Below the pieces are notes generated by a model, which saw only the letters and a list, made by a program, of their open reading frames with translations, was not told where the DNA came from and did not search any database. Of a DNA stretch of 64,000 bases, positions 45,973 to 59,087 are shown one piece after another. The DNA is from Dentipellis sp. KUC8613 (Eukaryota; Basidiomycota; Agaricomycetes; Russulales; Hericiaceae). The stretch covers positions 95,213 to 159,212 of the forward strand of contig NSJX01000005.1 in assembly GCA_002286715.1 (NCBI GenBank), given 5' to 3'. The position numbers and the translations under genes were made by a program. Position 1 is the stretch's first letter; every line of letters begins with the position of its first letter.

Positions 45973-48471
45973 ATGGCCGACAGACGGAGAGCAGAGATAG
46001 AGGCGAAGAGGCAGAAACTCGCGGAACTGCGCAAGGCTCGTCAGGAGAGGCAGAAGGCCGAAACTGAGAGAAGGACATCCGAGGTGCGTGATTCTTCTTC
46101 TGGTCGACGCTCGCGTAACAAGCCTTTCCATCTATCAGACAGGGAGCGCTTCCACATCTGCTGCACGCAGAGATGTAGACTCTCTTATCGAATCTCTGGT
46201 CAGAGACAATGGGTCTGGCTTAGGCCTTCGCAGCCCCGACTTGACCCCATCGTCGTCAGTTCCTGGCACGCCGTCTCTGGGCCATGCTATCAATCTACCC
46301 GGACCATCTTCGTTACTCTCTGGGAGGGTCAGCAGACAGAGCGATATTGGTTCGGACAGGCTTAGCATAGGTGCTAGCACGTTGGTGCAATCTGCTACCG
46401 ATCATGTGGTCGAGCGGTACGTTTGTTCGACATGAAGTCACTCGAAGTTGTTGGACTTAGACATCTCTAGTGCTCTGAGCCCTCGATTTATTCCCGACCT
46501 GATAGACGTAGAGCAGGAGCTGTTCGAACTACCACAGCGGGTATGCATCCATATCACACCGTCGTAAGTCTACCAATAAATCATCAGACTGCAGGAACGC
46601 GTCACGTACAACAAAGAAATCCAAACGGCCAACTTCGAGTCGGATTCATCTCTCCCTTCGGAAGATGAGATCAGACAACGCGTCATACGCGAACGAGACG
46701 CCATTGACGCCGAGCGTCTTCGAGAGAAGGAGTTGGAAGAGGAGAGTGTACAACTGGACAAGGAAATCGAGCAGGAAATCCGAGGTACCATATACGTTAC
46801 GCGGCGGATGATCTTTCCTCATATTGCCTTCCAGAGTTGACCGAAGAAGAGAGGACCAGCATTTTCGCAGCGCCGGAGTTCCTGGATTTCGTCGAGCAAT
46901 CCTCGAAGATCGTCCAAAGAGCTCTCAACGACAACTACGACTACATCCGCGACTATACGAGTGGCGCAGAGACAGGAGGGTGCGTATCATGTCAAGTGAC
47001 ATGATTTCGCAAGTATTCATCCGCTTTGACTGGTGCAGTGACGATTCAGAGGGTAAGCGAGTGAAGCGAGTCTGCACGTTCTGGGATGAGCGGTATTGCA
47101 AAAACCGATCCATCACTGACGTCGACTGGTCGCCGAAGGTGTGTAACTTCCTTAACGGCATGGACTTGCTCGTGTTCACACCATGTGCAGTTCCCAGAAC
47201 TTAGCGTGGCGTCGTACAACAAGAACCCAGCTGCCCTAAACGAGCCTGATGGTATCGTGGCCGTCTGGAATCTTCACTTGCTCGAAAGGCCCGAATTTGT
47301 ATTCCATTCCCAGGTATGTGGGCATCTTCGGCTGGCTTGGGCGATGATTTGTAAATGATTGCTGCAGTCCGACGTTCTCTCTGTCACGTTCTCACCCTTC
47401 CATTCCAACCTGGTGTTCGGAGGAACTTATTCGGGGCAAATTCTTCTCTGGGATACCCGCTCGAAGCACCTTCCCGTGCTCAAGACCCCGCTGTCAGCGG
47501 CTGGCCACACACATCCCGTCTATGCCATGCAGATGGTGGGTACGCAAAATGCACACAATTTGATCACCAGCAGCACAGATGGTATGGTGTGCAGTTGGCT
47601 AGTTGACATGTTAGCCCAGCCTCAGGTATGCTGCAGCATGCTTTCGACCGCTGCAATCATTCAGCACAATTACTTTAGGAAACGCTAGAGCTCGTGCATG
47701 CTGGCCACAACAAAACAGGAGAGGTCGCAATAACCACGCTTGACTTCCCAGACAACGAGACCACCACGTTCTGGGTCGGCACTGAGGAAGGCAACGTATA
47801 CCAAGCCAACCGCTATGATCGTGCCGGCGCGAAAGCGGGGCTGAACCAATATGATGTATACCGAGGACACTCTGGTCCTGTTATGGGCTTACATTTCCAT
47901 CCCCTTATTGGCCCCGTGGACTTTTCCGACATTTTCCTGACCTGTTCTGTCGATTGGACAGTCAAGCTCTGGCGGGCCAAATCTCTTGCTAAGCCCTCTA
48001 CGACGGCGCACACCGTATCCCCCATCTACTCGTTCGACGAGGCAGATGACTATGTGTACGACGTCAAGTGGCATCCCGCGCACCCCGCAGTGTTCGGCTC
48101 AGTCGACGGATCAGGCAAGTTCGATCTATGGAACTTGAATATAGATACGGAGGTCCGTTGGCATGCCTTGGTAGATCATTTCGAGTCGTCTGACATGGCG
48201 TGTTCCCATCGTACAGGTCCCAGTGGTGTCCACGACTGTGAACCCGGAGCACGCCATCAACAAGCTGCAGTGGGATCGCAAGGACGGCCGTCGCGCTATA
48301 ATGGGTGGGAGCGAAGGCAAGCTGCATGTGTACGACATTGGAGACATGGCGATACCCCGGGAAACGGAATGGAACGACATGCAGAAGACCATCGCGGGCT
48401 TCGTGGGCGGAGGTGGACAGACGAACGGGGTGGCGGAGAACGACTCGTCCCGCATACTCGCCGGCCGGTAA
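45973..48471 (+). CDS. Cytoplasmic dynein intermediate chain
   Basis: It scaffolds the dynein motor and binds dynactin. It starts [20 protein letters not shown], the charged N-terminal helix that binds p150-Glued in all orthologues. Exon 1 ends at SE and continues [21 protein letters not shown] Ser/Pro linker and light-chain-binding region follow, then a helix [28 protein letters not shown]. Seven-bladed WD40 units start [18 protein letters not shown], with [73 protein letters not shown] and [17 protein letters not shown]. It ends [12 protein letters not shown]. About ten exons. The start fits the conserved N-terminus exactly. Confidence 0.93.
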
Positions 48472-48801
48472 ACGTATTTTTCCTTCTGTTACCTAGAGCG
48501 GGAGGGCGTGCGGTGTTTAATTCAATACCATATACCCCATGTAAATTTGTTTTGGGCGTTAGTGCGTCAGCTGTGAGGAGGCCGGCGGCACCAGCGTCGC
48601 GGTCGCGTAGTCGAGCGGGCCGAAGGGGTCGTCCGCTCCGTTCATTAGATCGGAAGTCCGCAGGGGAGAAATTCTCATAAAGGTCAGGTGTCGTCTGGGA
48701 GGGAAAGTCCGCAGTTAAAATCCCTTCGGCAGGCGGTGATTTTGCGATTTCGCCGCGGATTTCATATTCACATGAGGCCCGGTGGGACACGGAGCCCCGA
48801 T
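48472..48801. other. Intergenic; AGX1 promoter
   Basis: 330 bp; no coding sequence is supported. Frames here are antisense shadows. Confidence 0.45.
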
Positions 48802-50823
48802 ATGTTATCCCGAATCTTGACTCGCCATTGCAAACTCTCCGCGCCTTCACGCTTCCACGTCGCCCGCCCAAGCTCCTTATATACCTCAGCCAGGCCCGTA
48901 GTTTCCTTTAGACGCAAGATGTCGACGCAAGAGTTCAAACAGGTAAGTAGCGCAGGCAATACATAAAACCACATCCCAGTGATAAAATAAACGTCAAATT
49001 AGGCGCCCCATAAGTGAGTGAGCGAGTGTTGTCCTTGGCCCGCTGCTGAATCTGCCAATGGGCGGTTTCAAGGCTACTGGTGTGAGTCTCTTGTTGAATG
49101 GTCTTCGTTTCCGTCTGAACTTCTCCGGTGCAAAAGCATCCCTGGCCCAATCGAAGTCACCGACGAGGTGCGTATCTCCGATCCTTTGCGCCCCTCCGCA
49201 TATTCACGCTCCTTGATCCCAGGTCCTCTACGCCAACGCCCACCCGTCCGTTTCACATGTCTCTGCAGAGTTCGTTCCTGTCTTCGGCGACAGTGTTCGA
49301 ATGACCAGGTGTGTGTTCTGCGCGTTCTGCAATTGATCTGCTCCATCCCTAACTCCATCAGGGACGTTGTATTTTCCAAAACAGCCCAACCTTTCCTGAT
49401 TTCAGGCTCTGGCACCCTTGGCTGGGATCAGGTTCGTCCATCCCCTTCATGGCAGGTGGGCTTATCTCATGTTATCTATAGATCTCCGCCAACCTCGTCG
49501 AGCCTGGCGAGCACGCCCTCGTACTGAATACAGGATACTTCGGCGACAGCTTTTCAGACTGGTTAGCACCTCCCGCATCGTCACCGTTATGGAGGCTGAC
49601 TGAAGTGACCCTCCACCAGTCTCCGGACATACGGCGCTAATGTGGACGAGATTAAGGCGGACTTCGGCACCATTGTTGATATCGCAGAAGTCGAGAAGGC
49701 CTTGCAATCCAAGAAGTACAAGATCGTCACTGTTACACATGTAGATACATCGACAGGTGAGGGTGTTTTGCCGTCGAATTCATCCGCATGTATCGACCTT
49801 CTTGCTTCCCGCAGCTGTGCTGTCCGACCCGAGGCCGATCATTGCTGCGGTTAGGAAGTTGTCTCCCGAGACACTCGTCGTCCTGGACGGCGTCTGCTCT
49901 GTCGCAAGTGAAGAAATCCGGATGGACGAGTGGGATCTTGACGTTATCATGACGGCCAGCCAGAAGGGTCTGGGGGCGCCCCCCGGTCTCAGCATCGTCG
50001 TTGTCAGCCAGCGGGCCATCAAGGTAACAATTTCAAACCAGCGCATTCAACTCATCCTAACTTCTGTCAACGCAGGTATTTGAAACTCGCAAGGCGCCCA
50101 TTTCCGCCTTCTACGCGAGCTGGAAGAGGTAAGGCCCACACATGGCCGCCACGTTGGCATCCGCCTGATTTGAAACTCGAAATTTAGATGGTTGCCCATC
50201 ATGAAGGCGTACGAGTCCGGCTCGGCGGCGTACTTCGCAACACCCCCCGTCAACCTGATTTACGCATACCACCAATCCCTCCTGCAGCTGACCAAGTCTA
50301 ACGTTTCCCTCGACGAGCGCTTCAAGCTCCATACAGAGGCAAGCAGGAGAGTCAAGGCAGCGGCCGCCGAGCTCGGATTGAAGCAGGTTCCCGTCGACCC
50401 GTCAGCTGCGGCGAACGGCATGACTGCTGTATGTAAAGTATCTGAGAAGGCGCCGTTTTATGCTGACGGATGTGATTTGTGAATTATCAGCTGTATTGCC
50501 CGCCAGGTGTCAAGTCCTCTCAAATTGTCCCGCTCTTCGCGAAGAGGGGCGTCGTCGTCGCTGGTGGCCTTGGGTCGCAGAAGGGTACGCATATATGCAT
50601 ACATTGTCTTACCCACGAATCTAACATGTGCTCCTTCATCCAGACAATTACTTCCGTATAGGGTAGGTTACTCCGTCGTCGGAACGGACAAATTCTGTAC
50701 TAATCTTACGACAATCACAGACACCTGGGCATTACTGCTGTAGAGCAAAGCCGTGGGGACGTCGACAGGATCGTCCAAGTGTTGAAGGAGGTCGTCGCTG
50801 AGGCGACAGGAAAGAGTGCGTAA
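48802..50823 (+). CDS. AGX1: Alanine-glyoxylate / serine-pyruvate aminotransferase
   Basis: A class V PLP enzyme that moves the amino group from alanine to glyoxylate, giving glycine. It starts MLSRILTRHCKLSAPSRF, an Arg-rich mitochondrial-type leader. A second in-frame ATG at 48919 gives MSTQEFKQ without the leader. Family blocks are PGPIEVTDEV, HPSVSHVSAEFVPVFGD, ISGSGTLGWDQI, EPGEHALVLNTGYFGD, VTHVDTST, LVVLDGVCSVASEEI and the PLP-lysine motif TASQKGLGAPPG. Also seen are FYASWKRWLPIMKAYE, YFATPPVNLIYAYHQSL and GLGSQKDNYFRIG, then HLGIT. It ends ATGKSA at TAA 50821-50823. No SKL-type peroxisome signal. The small exon around 49010-49140 is the least certain join. About ten exons. Confidence 0.9.
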
Positions 50824-51136
50824 TGCAGGAAGCCACGACGAAGGCGTTGTAATGTTGTAAATTTTCGCGCGTGTTAACATTAGACCTGGTAGACTACATA
50901 GTGCATTCTCCTGGATCTGGTAAAAACGACTTGCTGAACGTTTTGAGCAGTGGGTTTGCACCTTCCGATCCATGAGCATCTGATATTCATCCGTAAAATC
51001 ACAGGGTTGTGAGAGTCAAGACCAAACGTCCATACGAAGGCAAGATTATACAAAAAGTAGACTCATATATCCTCGATAATCCCGAATTAAGTACATTACA
51101 ATCAGATGCCAATGCTTCCTCGTGAACATTTAATAT
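50824..51136. other. Convergent 3' flanks of AGX1 and MET5; no gene seen
   Basis: About 310 bp, AT-rich, between two stops. Confidence 0.5.
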
Positions 51137-54100
51137 TTATACTGCGATCTCCTGATGCTGGCCCTCCCCGCCCATGCGGTCGTAATATGCGGCCCCAGAC
51201 GTCGTTGGTGCGATATAGCCAGCCCGGATGACGAAGTCGCCAAAGTGCTCGCCGTCGAGCCGCTCCAGAGCATAGTGCTTAATCATGGGCTTGAGGATAG
51301 CGAGGATCTCAGGTTCCGTTACGCTCTCTGCAAAAACACATGCAAAAATTAGTCTCCGGAGCGGAAGGCGGAGGAAAAAAGATACGAACCCCTGTAGATC
51401 TTGTTCAAACGCTGGCCGTGGTATCCACCGCCGAGCAGCATCAAGTAGCTCCCGGGAGCTTTTCCGACAAATGCAATCTCCGCGACGTACGGCCGGGCGC
51501 AGCCGTTAGGGCAACCGGTCATACGCATGACAATCGAGTCATTGCGCAAACCATTCTCTTCGCAGATCTTCTCGACCTTATCGACAAGGAGGGGAAGGTA
51601 CTGTCGCACGGAACAGTCAGAAGGATTACTTCAAAAAAAGATAAAGCAGCTTACCCGCTCGGATTCAGCCATAGCGAGACCACATGTCGGGAATGCGACG
51701 CAAGCTGACGACGAGAGGCGAAGGGCACTGAAGTTGAGGTTATCGAGCTTGTACTTAGCGAGGAGGTGCTTGATGTCCGGCAGGTCCTCCGTCGCAATGC
51801 CGGAGATGACGATATGCTGGTTCGCAGTGAGACGGAATTCACCCTTGTGGATCTTCGCGATCTCCTTCAGGCAAGTCTTGAAGCTGCGGTCCGGCTCGTC
51901 CTGGATGCGGCCGTTCTCAATGAAGCAGGTAAAGTGATGCTTTCCATCTTCGCCGGTGTGCCATCCAAAGTCGTCGACATTGCGATCGAGGGTGAACGGC
52001 CGCGCAGGAGGGAACTTCCAGCCGAGCAGTTTCTCCACTTCGCCCTTGAACACGTCCAGCCCCATCCGGTCGATGGTGTACTTCAACCGCGCGTTCTTAC
52101 GACTGAAAGCACAGATAAGTCATGCTTTTGGAGTGCAGAGAAAAAGACGACGTACTCAGCGCGGTTGCCATTATCCCTCTGCACAAGCATGATCTTCTCA
52201 GCGACAGCCTTACCCTGTTCAACAGTGACAAAGCCAAGCAAGCTGCCGAGCCTAGGGTAGGTCTTTTTGTTGCTATGGGTGACACCCATACCACCACCCG
52301 CAGTCACGTTGAACCCAGCAAGCTCTCCGTGCTCGTCCAAGATTGCGATGAAGCCGACATCATTTGCGAAGACATCGACGTCGTTAGTGGGAGGGACGGC
52401 GACAGCAATTTTGAACTAACGGAAGTCAACTATCAGCACGACGTTCCTCACAACTCAATACGACGAAAACGGACCTTGCGAGGCAAGTAGAACTCGCCGT
52501 ACAACGGCTCAAAGTCCTGAACGGCACCACCAGCCACCATCTTTTTGTCCAGCCAGATCTCGTGGTACGCAGAGGTTCTCGGAAGCAGGTGCTCGCTAAC
52601 ATTCTTCGCGAATTCGTGGACTTGCGCGTGCAGCTTGGACATAGATGGGATGGCGGACACGATGACATTCCTAACGAAGCCAGTGAGTTAAGCGGTCTAG
52701 TCAAAGACTGAAAGCCCATACCGGTTGACATCACCGCAAGCTGCAAGCGTATCAAGCAGTGCACGGTTGATCGACTGAATAGCAGGCTTCAAATGCCTCT
52801 TAATGACACCATGGAACTGGAACGTCGACCGCGTCGTCAGCTTAAAGTTGCTGCTCCCATGCTCGTCCGCAATCTGGTCGATCGTCAACCACTGCTGCGG
52901 CGTGCACACGCCGCCGGGCAGCCGCACACGGATCATGAAGCCGAACGCGGGCTCGACGCCCTGCGCCTGGCGCTCGTCGCGGATGTCGCGGTCGTCCTGC
53001 TGGTAGATGCCGTGGAACTTGGTGAGCTGCGTGTCGCTGGGTGCGAGGGCGCCCGTCGAGAAGTCCTCGAGGCCCTCCGAGATCGTGCCGCGGAGGTACT
53101 GCGAAGCGACCTTGATGTGCTCGTTCGTGATGGGGTCCGGCTCTACCTCGTGAACTTGGATGGTGTCGACACCCAGCACCTTCCAGATCAGCGGCTCCCA
53201 GACCTTATAGCCCGTCTCCGGACCATCGGCGTCCTGGTCGTCGCCCAGACCCAAGTCCGCAACGCGCTGCCCGCCGAGCTGCGCGAGACGCGCATCCAGA
53301 TCCTTGCCCGGCTTGTTGTAGTAGTGTGCATCTTCAGGGCGGGGCCAGTAGTGGCTGTCGCCCATAGCGAACACGGAGTACTTGAGGTTGATGAGGCCCT
53401 GGTTCCCAGTTGCGACTGCGGCATTGAGCGCCTTGAAAAAGGTTCGGCCGTTCTGCGGAGGCTCGCCTTGGCCGGCAGTAGAGGTGATGAAGACGACGTA
53501 TTCCTCTTGCGCAAGCGCATCGAGACTGACAGAATCCAAGGTCGCCAAGGTCGTAGTGAGGCCTCTGGCCTTCGCACGCCCGTTGAGCCTCTTCGCCTTC
53601 TTCTCCGCCGCTCCGCCGTCGGACGCGAACAGAATCGTGAGCGGAGGCGCGTCGATGCCAGTCAACAGCTCCTCGTAAGCCTGCAGCGCGCGCTTCTTCC
53701 TCGCCTCCTTCACGCTCTCGCCCAAACCGCTAACCAGCTCCGCCGCGAACTGCGGCTTCGAGCGCGTGAGCTGCGACAGGTGGTTCTGGCGGTCCAGGAA
53801 CGCCTGCAAGTCGTTCTTGACGGCGTCGGAGTCGAGGGAGAAGGGCTCCTTGCCTTCAGCGTCCTTGCTCGGGTCCCAGCGGTAAAGGGGCCAGTAGCCA
53901 GAGTCCACGGCGAGCTTCGTCTCCTTGAGGAGGTCAAGAGCAGGAGAGTCCTCGCTTTTGTACGGGAGGTACGCAAGAACCACACTGGGGCCGTTGAACT
54001 TGTCGGCCTCGATGAGAGATTGGAGGACCTGCGCATACGACGAATACACTGCGACGCTAGCCACGTAGACGTCGCCATGGTTCATCGCATAGAGGCCGAC

Positions 54101-55762
54101 ATCGCGCTTGCGGCGGTTCTCATCGGTGGCGTTGCGAGTCGAGTAGGGCAGGGTGTCGAGGATGAGGATGTTAATGTTCAAGCCTGAAGCAATAGCGTGG
54201 TGCAGACCCGATGCGCCGAGATCGTATGACCAGGCGTCAGAGCCGATGATCCACCTCGACAGGGCAGGGAAAAGCCGACGCAAGCTGAGCACCCGCGCAG
54301 CCGCAGGATGCGAGATGGTGGACGATTCGAGGGTGAGCACGATCTGGTCCCCCAACTCCCAGCTCTTGACCCCGTCGTCCTTAGCAAGAATCCAGCGGCT
54401 CAGAAGCGAATGAAGTTCTGGTGACAGTTCCGCATCCTGGAGCAACTCCTGGACAGCGTCGACAAGTTCCGCGCGAAGCTCGAGGTCGCCTCGGATCCGA
54501 CCGAGAGCGAACTCGGGGCTGGTGGCCATTTCGCCCTGCGCAGGCACGAGAGAAGGCGCGTTGGCGATCTCCATCCTCTCCCCGAAGAGGTGCGCGAGGA
54601 TCTTCGTGTAGGATGCCTCGTGCTTGGGGACGTGCGGTACCTCGGGCGCAGATGCGTGCGGCGAGGCGGCAGGGCCCAGATGGAGGCGCGCTGCAGGCGA
54701 TGCGGTTGCTGCCTTCTGCAAGAAGATGGACACATCCTCGGAGCTGAGCGCAGACGCATCGCCGAATGTAGCACTGTGCACGGTCGGACGGTTTTCTGGG
54801 TCGCGGCTCTGCAAGGCAGTGATGACATCGAGGAAGATAGGTGTCCACTTCATCGACCATTTTGAAAGCTGCTCGAGCACGACGACCCTGGTGACGGACG
54901 AGGGAATGGCCTTGAGCAAACGGGGAGCTGGGAAGGGTGAGACAAGCGAGACGTTGACGAACGAAACGTCGTCGATTTCGAAGTCGAAATTGGCACGGCC
55001 GAGGGTGACAATAGCTGTTTGAGGAGAAGCGCTTCCCCTTCGCGAACAGGGGTGCTGCGGTCTGCGAACAAGAGCGAGTGTCGACAAAGCGGCAGCCTCG
55101 TACGCCTTCAGCAGCTCGTCGGTTGCTGGGTCCAAAGAGATGACGGACGAGGGGCTGAGAGGTGATAGAGGTGGTGTCAATACAGCGGTCCCGTTGGTAC
55201 CGTTCAAGTCCGGGGTCGCAGGACGGCTAACGTTCTTGGGCGTACCGACTTTCTCGGCAAGCAAGAACGGCTGCACTCTATCCTCCGCAATCTCCTCCAC
55301 TGTCTCGTTCGCGTCTCCTACATGGAACACGTGAACCACGGCCTTCCGCTCCGAGCGCGCAAGACGCGAGGCGAGCAAAGCGGTATCGTGGGCCTGTTGT
55401 GCTGTCGAGGAGTGCAGGAAGTATGGGACGGCAGAGCGGATGATGAGGGCGTCGGTCAGATCATTCTCCACCGCGATGTGCAAGACAACAGGGCGTGTCG
55501 AGAGTTCTGCGAGGTGGGGGAGTAGGCGCGTCAAAGCCTGCGAGCTGGTGGTGGTATAGGAGAGCAGAGTAGCAGTCTGCTCCCTCAGGAGGAACGAAGC
55601 GGCATCCGCCCCACGTGGTAGGGAGATCACAGATGGACTATGAGCGCTGCTGCTTGGCCCGGATTTCCAATATTCGGAAAAGGCTGATTCTGATTCGACG
55701 ACGACATCAGACGTAAGGTGCGCAACACGCGCGACGGCGGCGATGGCAGGGGTCAGCGACAT
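51137..55762 (-). CDS. MET5: Sulfite reductase [NADPH] hemoprotein (beta) subunit
   Basis: It reduces sulfite to sulfide in sulfate assimilation, with electrons from the Met10-type flavoprotein. The first exon runs unbroken for about 1,020 codons from [15 protein letters not shown]. It holds a degenerate pyruvate:ferredoxin-oxidoreductase-like part ([42 protein letters not shown]) and a flavodoxin-like domain ([46 protein letters not shown]). The siroheme/[4Fe-4S] part follows: [23 protein letters not shown], and cluster Cys in [19 protein letters not shown] and [13 protein letters not shown]. It ends QHQEIAV. Total is about 1,400 aa, like yeast Met5. The start at 55762 is preferred over upstream in-frame codons because a TATA box lies at 55879-55884. 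Confidence 0.93.
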
Positions 55763-55878
55763 GGTGGGCGACTGCAAGGAGACGGTGAGTGCATACTTTG
55801 AGGGTGGGCAGAGGGGCACTGACCTGGAAAACCACGACGGAGACGATGAAGAACGAAATTGGTGGGATGGCATTGGAC

Positions 55879-55884
55879 TATATA
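55879..55884 (-). promoter_or_regulatory. TATA box of MET5
   Basis: Minus-strand GTATATAGT, about 117 nt before the chosen ATG. It would place transcription start downstream of the more distal in-frame start codons. Confidence 0.45.
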
Positions 55885-57061
55885 CTTCAGCCACTCTGGA
55901 ATTCGGAATTCCAGTAAGCACATCATGAACGCCTCATGACTTTACGTCTGTTTGGCCACCGTCCCTCGACAATTTGACGACAAATGTCCTCTCGAACAAA
56001 AAAAAGTGTATTGCAGCGTCAGGAAAAAACAAGCTAGTACTCGATGTTGCTGCTTATTTTAAGGCGGCTTCTCCTCAACTACCGCCTGAATCTCCTACAC
56101 GACGTAAAAGTGTGCCACAAGCATCGCCGCGAAAGCACGCGTTCACAGAGACTGTCATCATAAGTCCGACATCAGTCGCAGCCTGGGCTTCAAAGCACTC
56201 ATTTGGATACCACGTTGCTTTCAAGGTCATGATGGCACAATGCATGACCTGCCATGAGTAACGGCACCACTTCAAACAAACTACACTTACGATCTCCGCC
56301 ATCGTTTTCTCTCACTGCACATCTGACCATCTCCGAACCACCCGGACCTGTTCCTGCTCCCTCCGAGTTGTTGGATGGGGAAAACATCCCAGCGCGGGTG
56401 AGATAGGGCGTACAATCCGTGCAAACCCGATCTCAGATATACGCATGAAGGCGCAAGACTGGCGTATTTAGATGTAACAACGTACCAGACTACAAAACTA
56501 TGATCTGCCCCTCTTCCTCTCCGTTTCTGAAGCACGAGGCGATTTCTTCCCTGTCCGATTTGCGGTCCAGAATGCAATTGACTGATCGGTGAGCCTAAGA
56601 ACATTGACTGAACCTGGAGAAGATGACTACGTTGCACAGATTTTAGCTCGAGTATTCATGAGCAATCGGAACACTCTAGTACTCACTCTTCATCGAAGCA
56701 CTCCGCAGCTTCTGGCTTTGCCTCCACACTTTTCAAGTGCTCGCGTTGCGGTTTCAGCGTCTCTTTACAGAATACGTCACCTGCTTATTTAGCAAAGTTG
56801 TGAAAGACCATGTCAGGATGATGTTCGTTCGTCAACCCTGAACAGGCTGGGGAACTGATCGACCCATTCCGAGGTACGTGACGGGATGCGGAGTGAACTT
56901 GCTCCGTAGGTCTTTCCCTCCCGTCTGACGGTGGAAAGCGGGTGGTAGTGCGAGACATCTCACCCACGGATAGGTCAGCAGTAGGTCACGGGCTCTTCGT
57001 GTATAGCTCACCAGTTGCGTAGATGACGACGCTCCCATAAATTGCTCGCAGATACCCTATC

Positions 57062-57100
57062 CCTGGAGTCAGCCTTCGAGACTTCGAAGGCAGACTCTGG
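57062..57100. repeat. 39-bp imperfect palindrome (hairpin)
   Basis: Core arms GCCTTCGA (57072-57079) and TCGAAGGC (57084-57091) surround a 4-nt loop. Outer arms CCTGGAGTC and GACTCTGG extend it with mismatches. Confidence 0.7.
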
Positions 57101-58025
57101 TCTAGGAAATGCTACTAGATAAGTAAAGGTGAGTTATGCTGTAAGTTCGATGATTCGTACAATGCTACACTATCCAAGGCTTCGTGGACAGCCTGACCTT
57201 CCTTGATGCGCCCTGCAGATTGGAGTCACGTCGGAATACGGATGATACACATCCACATGGCCCCTTTACTACTCTCCTCAACATCTCATCCAGCGAAAAG
57301 CACGGCAAATGTATCACTCACCACAACGATGATCCTTGTGTCCTGCTTGATATCCACTTCCCACCTAACTCTCTCTGCCCTTAGCATAACTTCCCCGGGA
57401 TTTCCCAGGTATTCCAACCCAAAAACTCATTTACGATCACCGACTCCGCATGTTCGCGTAGCTGACGCCGTCCCCCGTCTATGAGCCAGCCAGCAATGTA
57501 GCAGTTGGCGTGGTTGCCTAAACACGAGGGGCGACTTGGACCGCGGCCGTGGATGCCTCCCTGAACGACACCGTCTACGTAGCAAGGCGATGGGAGGTGA
57601 GTAGATTAAGACGCCCTCATAAAGACTGGAAAAGAACAAGGTGCGGATGAGTACGCGGGCGACCCAGCCCACAGACGCGTACAGTAATCCCTGAAGACTA
57701 TAATTTTCTGAACGCAGCTGGAGAAACAAGGCGGAGTTAACTGTTGCCGGATTCCTGATTACACACCATACTATCCTTCTGGCATTACTTGGGCATTACC
57801 GCACGATCCATTGCGAACGCCTTGAGGCTACTTTGAACAAGTACATAGATGCATTGAAAGAGTCAGCGAGCGGTAGTAATTGACGGCCGCGGCGCTAGGG
57901 GGATGACCGTGGGAAGGACCGAAAGAGGACTGGACGCGGCTGGTCGACGGAAAGTCGGACGAGTCTCAACTTCGACTTCGCCGTCGCCAACCTTTGTGCT
58001 GAGCTCTACTGTGAGCCCGAGCACC

Positions 58026-59087
58026 ATGCACGCCCAAAATTCGTCCATTCATCTAGGCTCGGATCTTCTGCATACCACCCCTTTCTACTATTCCACCAAC
58101 CCGACTCTTTTCGCCGGCATTTCTGACCAAACACTGGCATTAGCAGCTCCCATCGTTGCCTACTGGATTACATCACTCTTTTTCCATACACTCGACATCT
58201 CTGGATGGAAATGGCTCGACCAATACCGCATTCATGATTCGGCGGAAGTCAACTCTCGTAACCTTGCAACACGAGCGCAAGTCATTCGTGCAGTACTATT
58301 CCAGCAGGCGATCCAAACAGTATTGGGCATCTTCTGGGTGTCTGACGAAGGAGGAAGCCGGGACTATATGCAGGATATCTCGCAGCTGGAACTCTCCATG
58401 AAGGACCTGGCGCGTTCGGTTCTGGGGAAAGCCTGGGAGGAGCAGTTGTTTCATAATGCTGGTCCGCAGGTGGTGTATTTCACATACTGGTGGGGAATTC
58501 CCATCGCGCAGTTTCTCTTTGCCATGTACGTCCCTTTGCTCGTCCTCCAGTGACAACATGCTTACGGTTTGGCAGGTTTGTGATGGATACCTGGCAATAC
58601 TTCCTGCACCGTCTCATGCACATCAACAAGTTCCTCTATAAGCATTTCCATTCGGTTCACCATCGCCTTTACGTCCCATATGCCTTCGGGGCGCTCTATA
58701 ACCACCCAATAGAAGGCTTCCTGCTCGATTCCTTTGGCGCAGCTTTGTCGGAGCTTCTCTCCTGCCTCACGACACGGCAGGCTGCCCTATTCTTCATGTT
58801 CTCCGTCTGCAAAACGGTCGACGACCATTGTGGTTACAACTTCCCGTTGGATCCACTGCAGATGCTGAGCGGAAACACAGCGGATTATCATGATATCCAC
58901 CACCAGGTATGTGCCCACAGTACCTTCAGAGCTCCCATTGCTTGACTAATGCCTGTTTCAGGTCGTCGGAATCAAATCGAATTTCTCACAACCCTTCTTC
59001 ATCCACTGGGACGTCCTCCTCGGAACCCGCCTCACCCGAAAAGAAATCGAGGTCCGCCGCCAGACGGCCCGCAAGAAGGCCACCTAG
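58026..59087 (+). CDS. SUR2: Sphingoid base C4-hydroxylase (Sur2 type)
   Basis: It converts dihydrosphingosine to phytosphingosine in the endoplasmic reticulum. Three exons (58026-58525, 58576-58906, 58962-59087) total 319 codons (318 aa), near the usual size. The di-iron fatty-acid-hydroxylase His boxes are HRLMH, HSVHH and HDIHH. The long run HINKFLYKHFHSVHHRLY and YAFGALYNHPIEGFLLD is diagnostic of Sur2. Hydrophobic segments include ALAAPIVAYWITSLFF, WWGIPIAQFLFAMFV and AALFFMFSV. The C-terminus is basic (RRQTARKKAT), ER-retrieval-like. The ATG at 58026 (MHAQNSSIH) was chosen; an upstream in-frame ATG at 57903 would add 41 Thr/Ser/Arg-rich residues. Confidence 0.9.

Larger units (their letters stand above)
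55763..58025. other. Largest gene-poor gap; no gene recognised
   Basis: About 2.3 kb between MET5 and SUR2, which diverge from it. Frames at 55974-56261, 56287-56637 and 57184-57484 lack an ATG or any domain. A 39-bp imperfect palindrome lies at 57062-57100. The in-frame extension of SUR2 back to 57903 (MTVGRTERG) is possible but not favoured. Base composition is more AT-rich than the flanking genes. Confidence 0.5.

Noticed and set aside
52793..54187. 464-codon plus-strand open frame
   Set aside because: Antisense shadow of the single long MET5 exon; the minus strand carries clear sulfite reductase domains.
55974..56261. Short plus-strand frame in the gap upstream of MET5
   Set aside because: It begins at TTG, not ATG, and shows no domain or adjoining exons.
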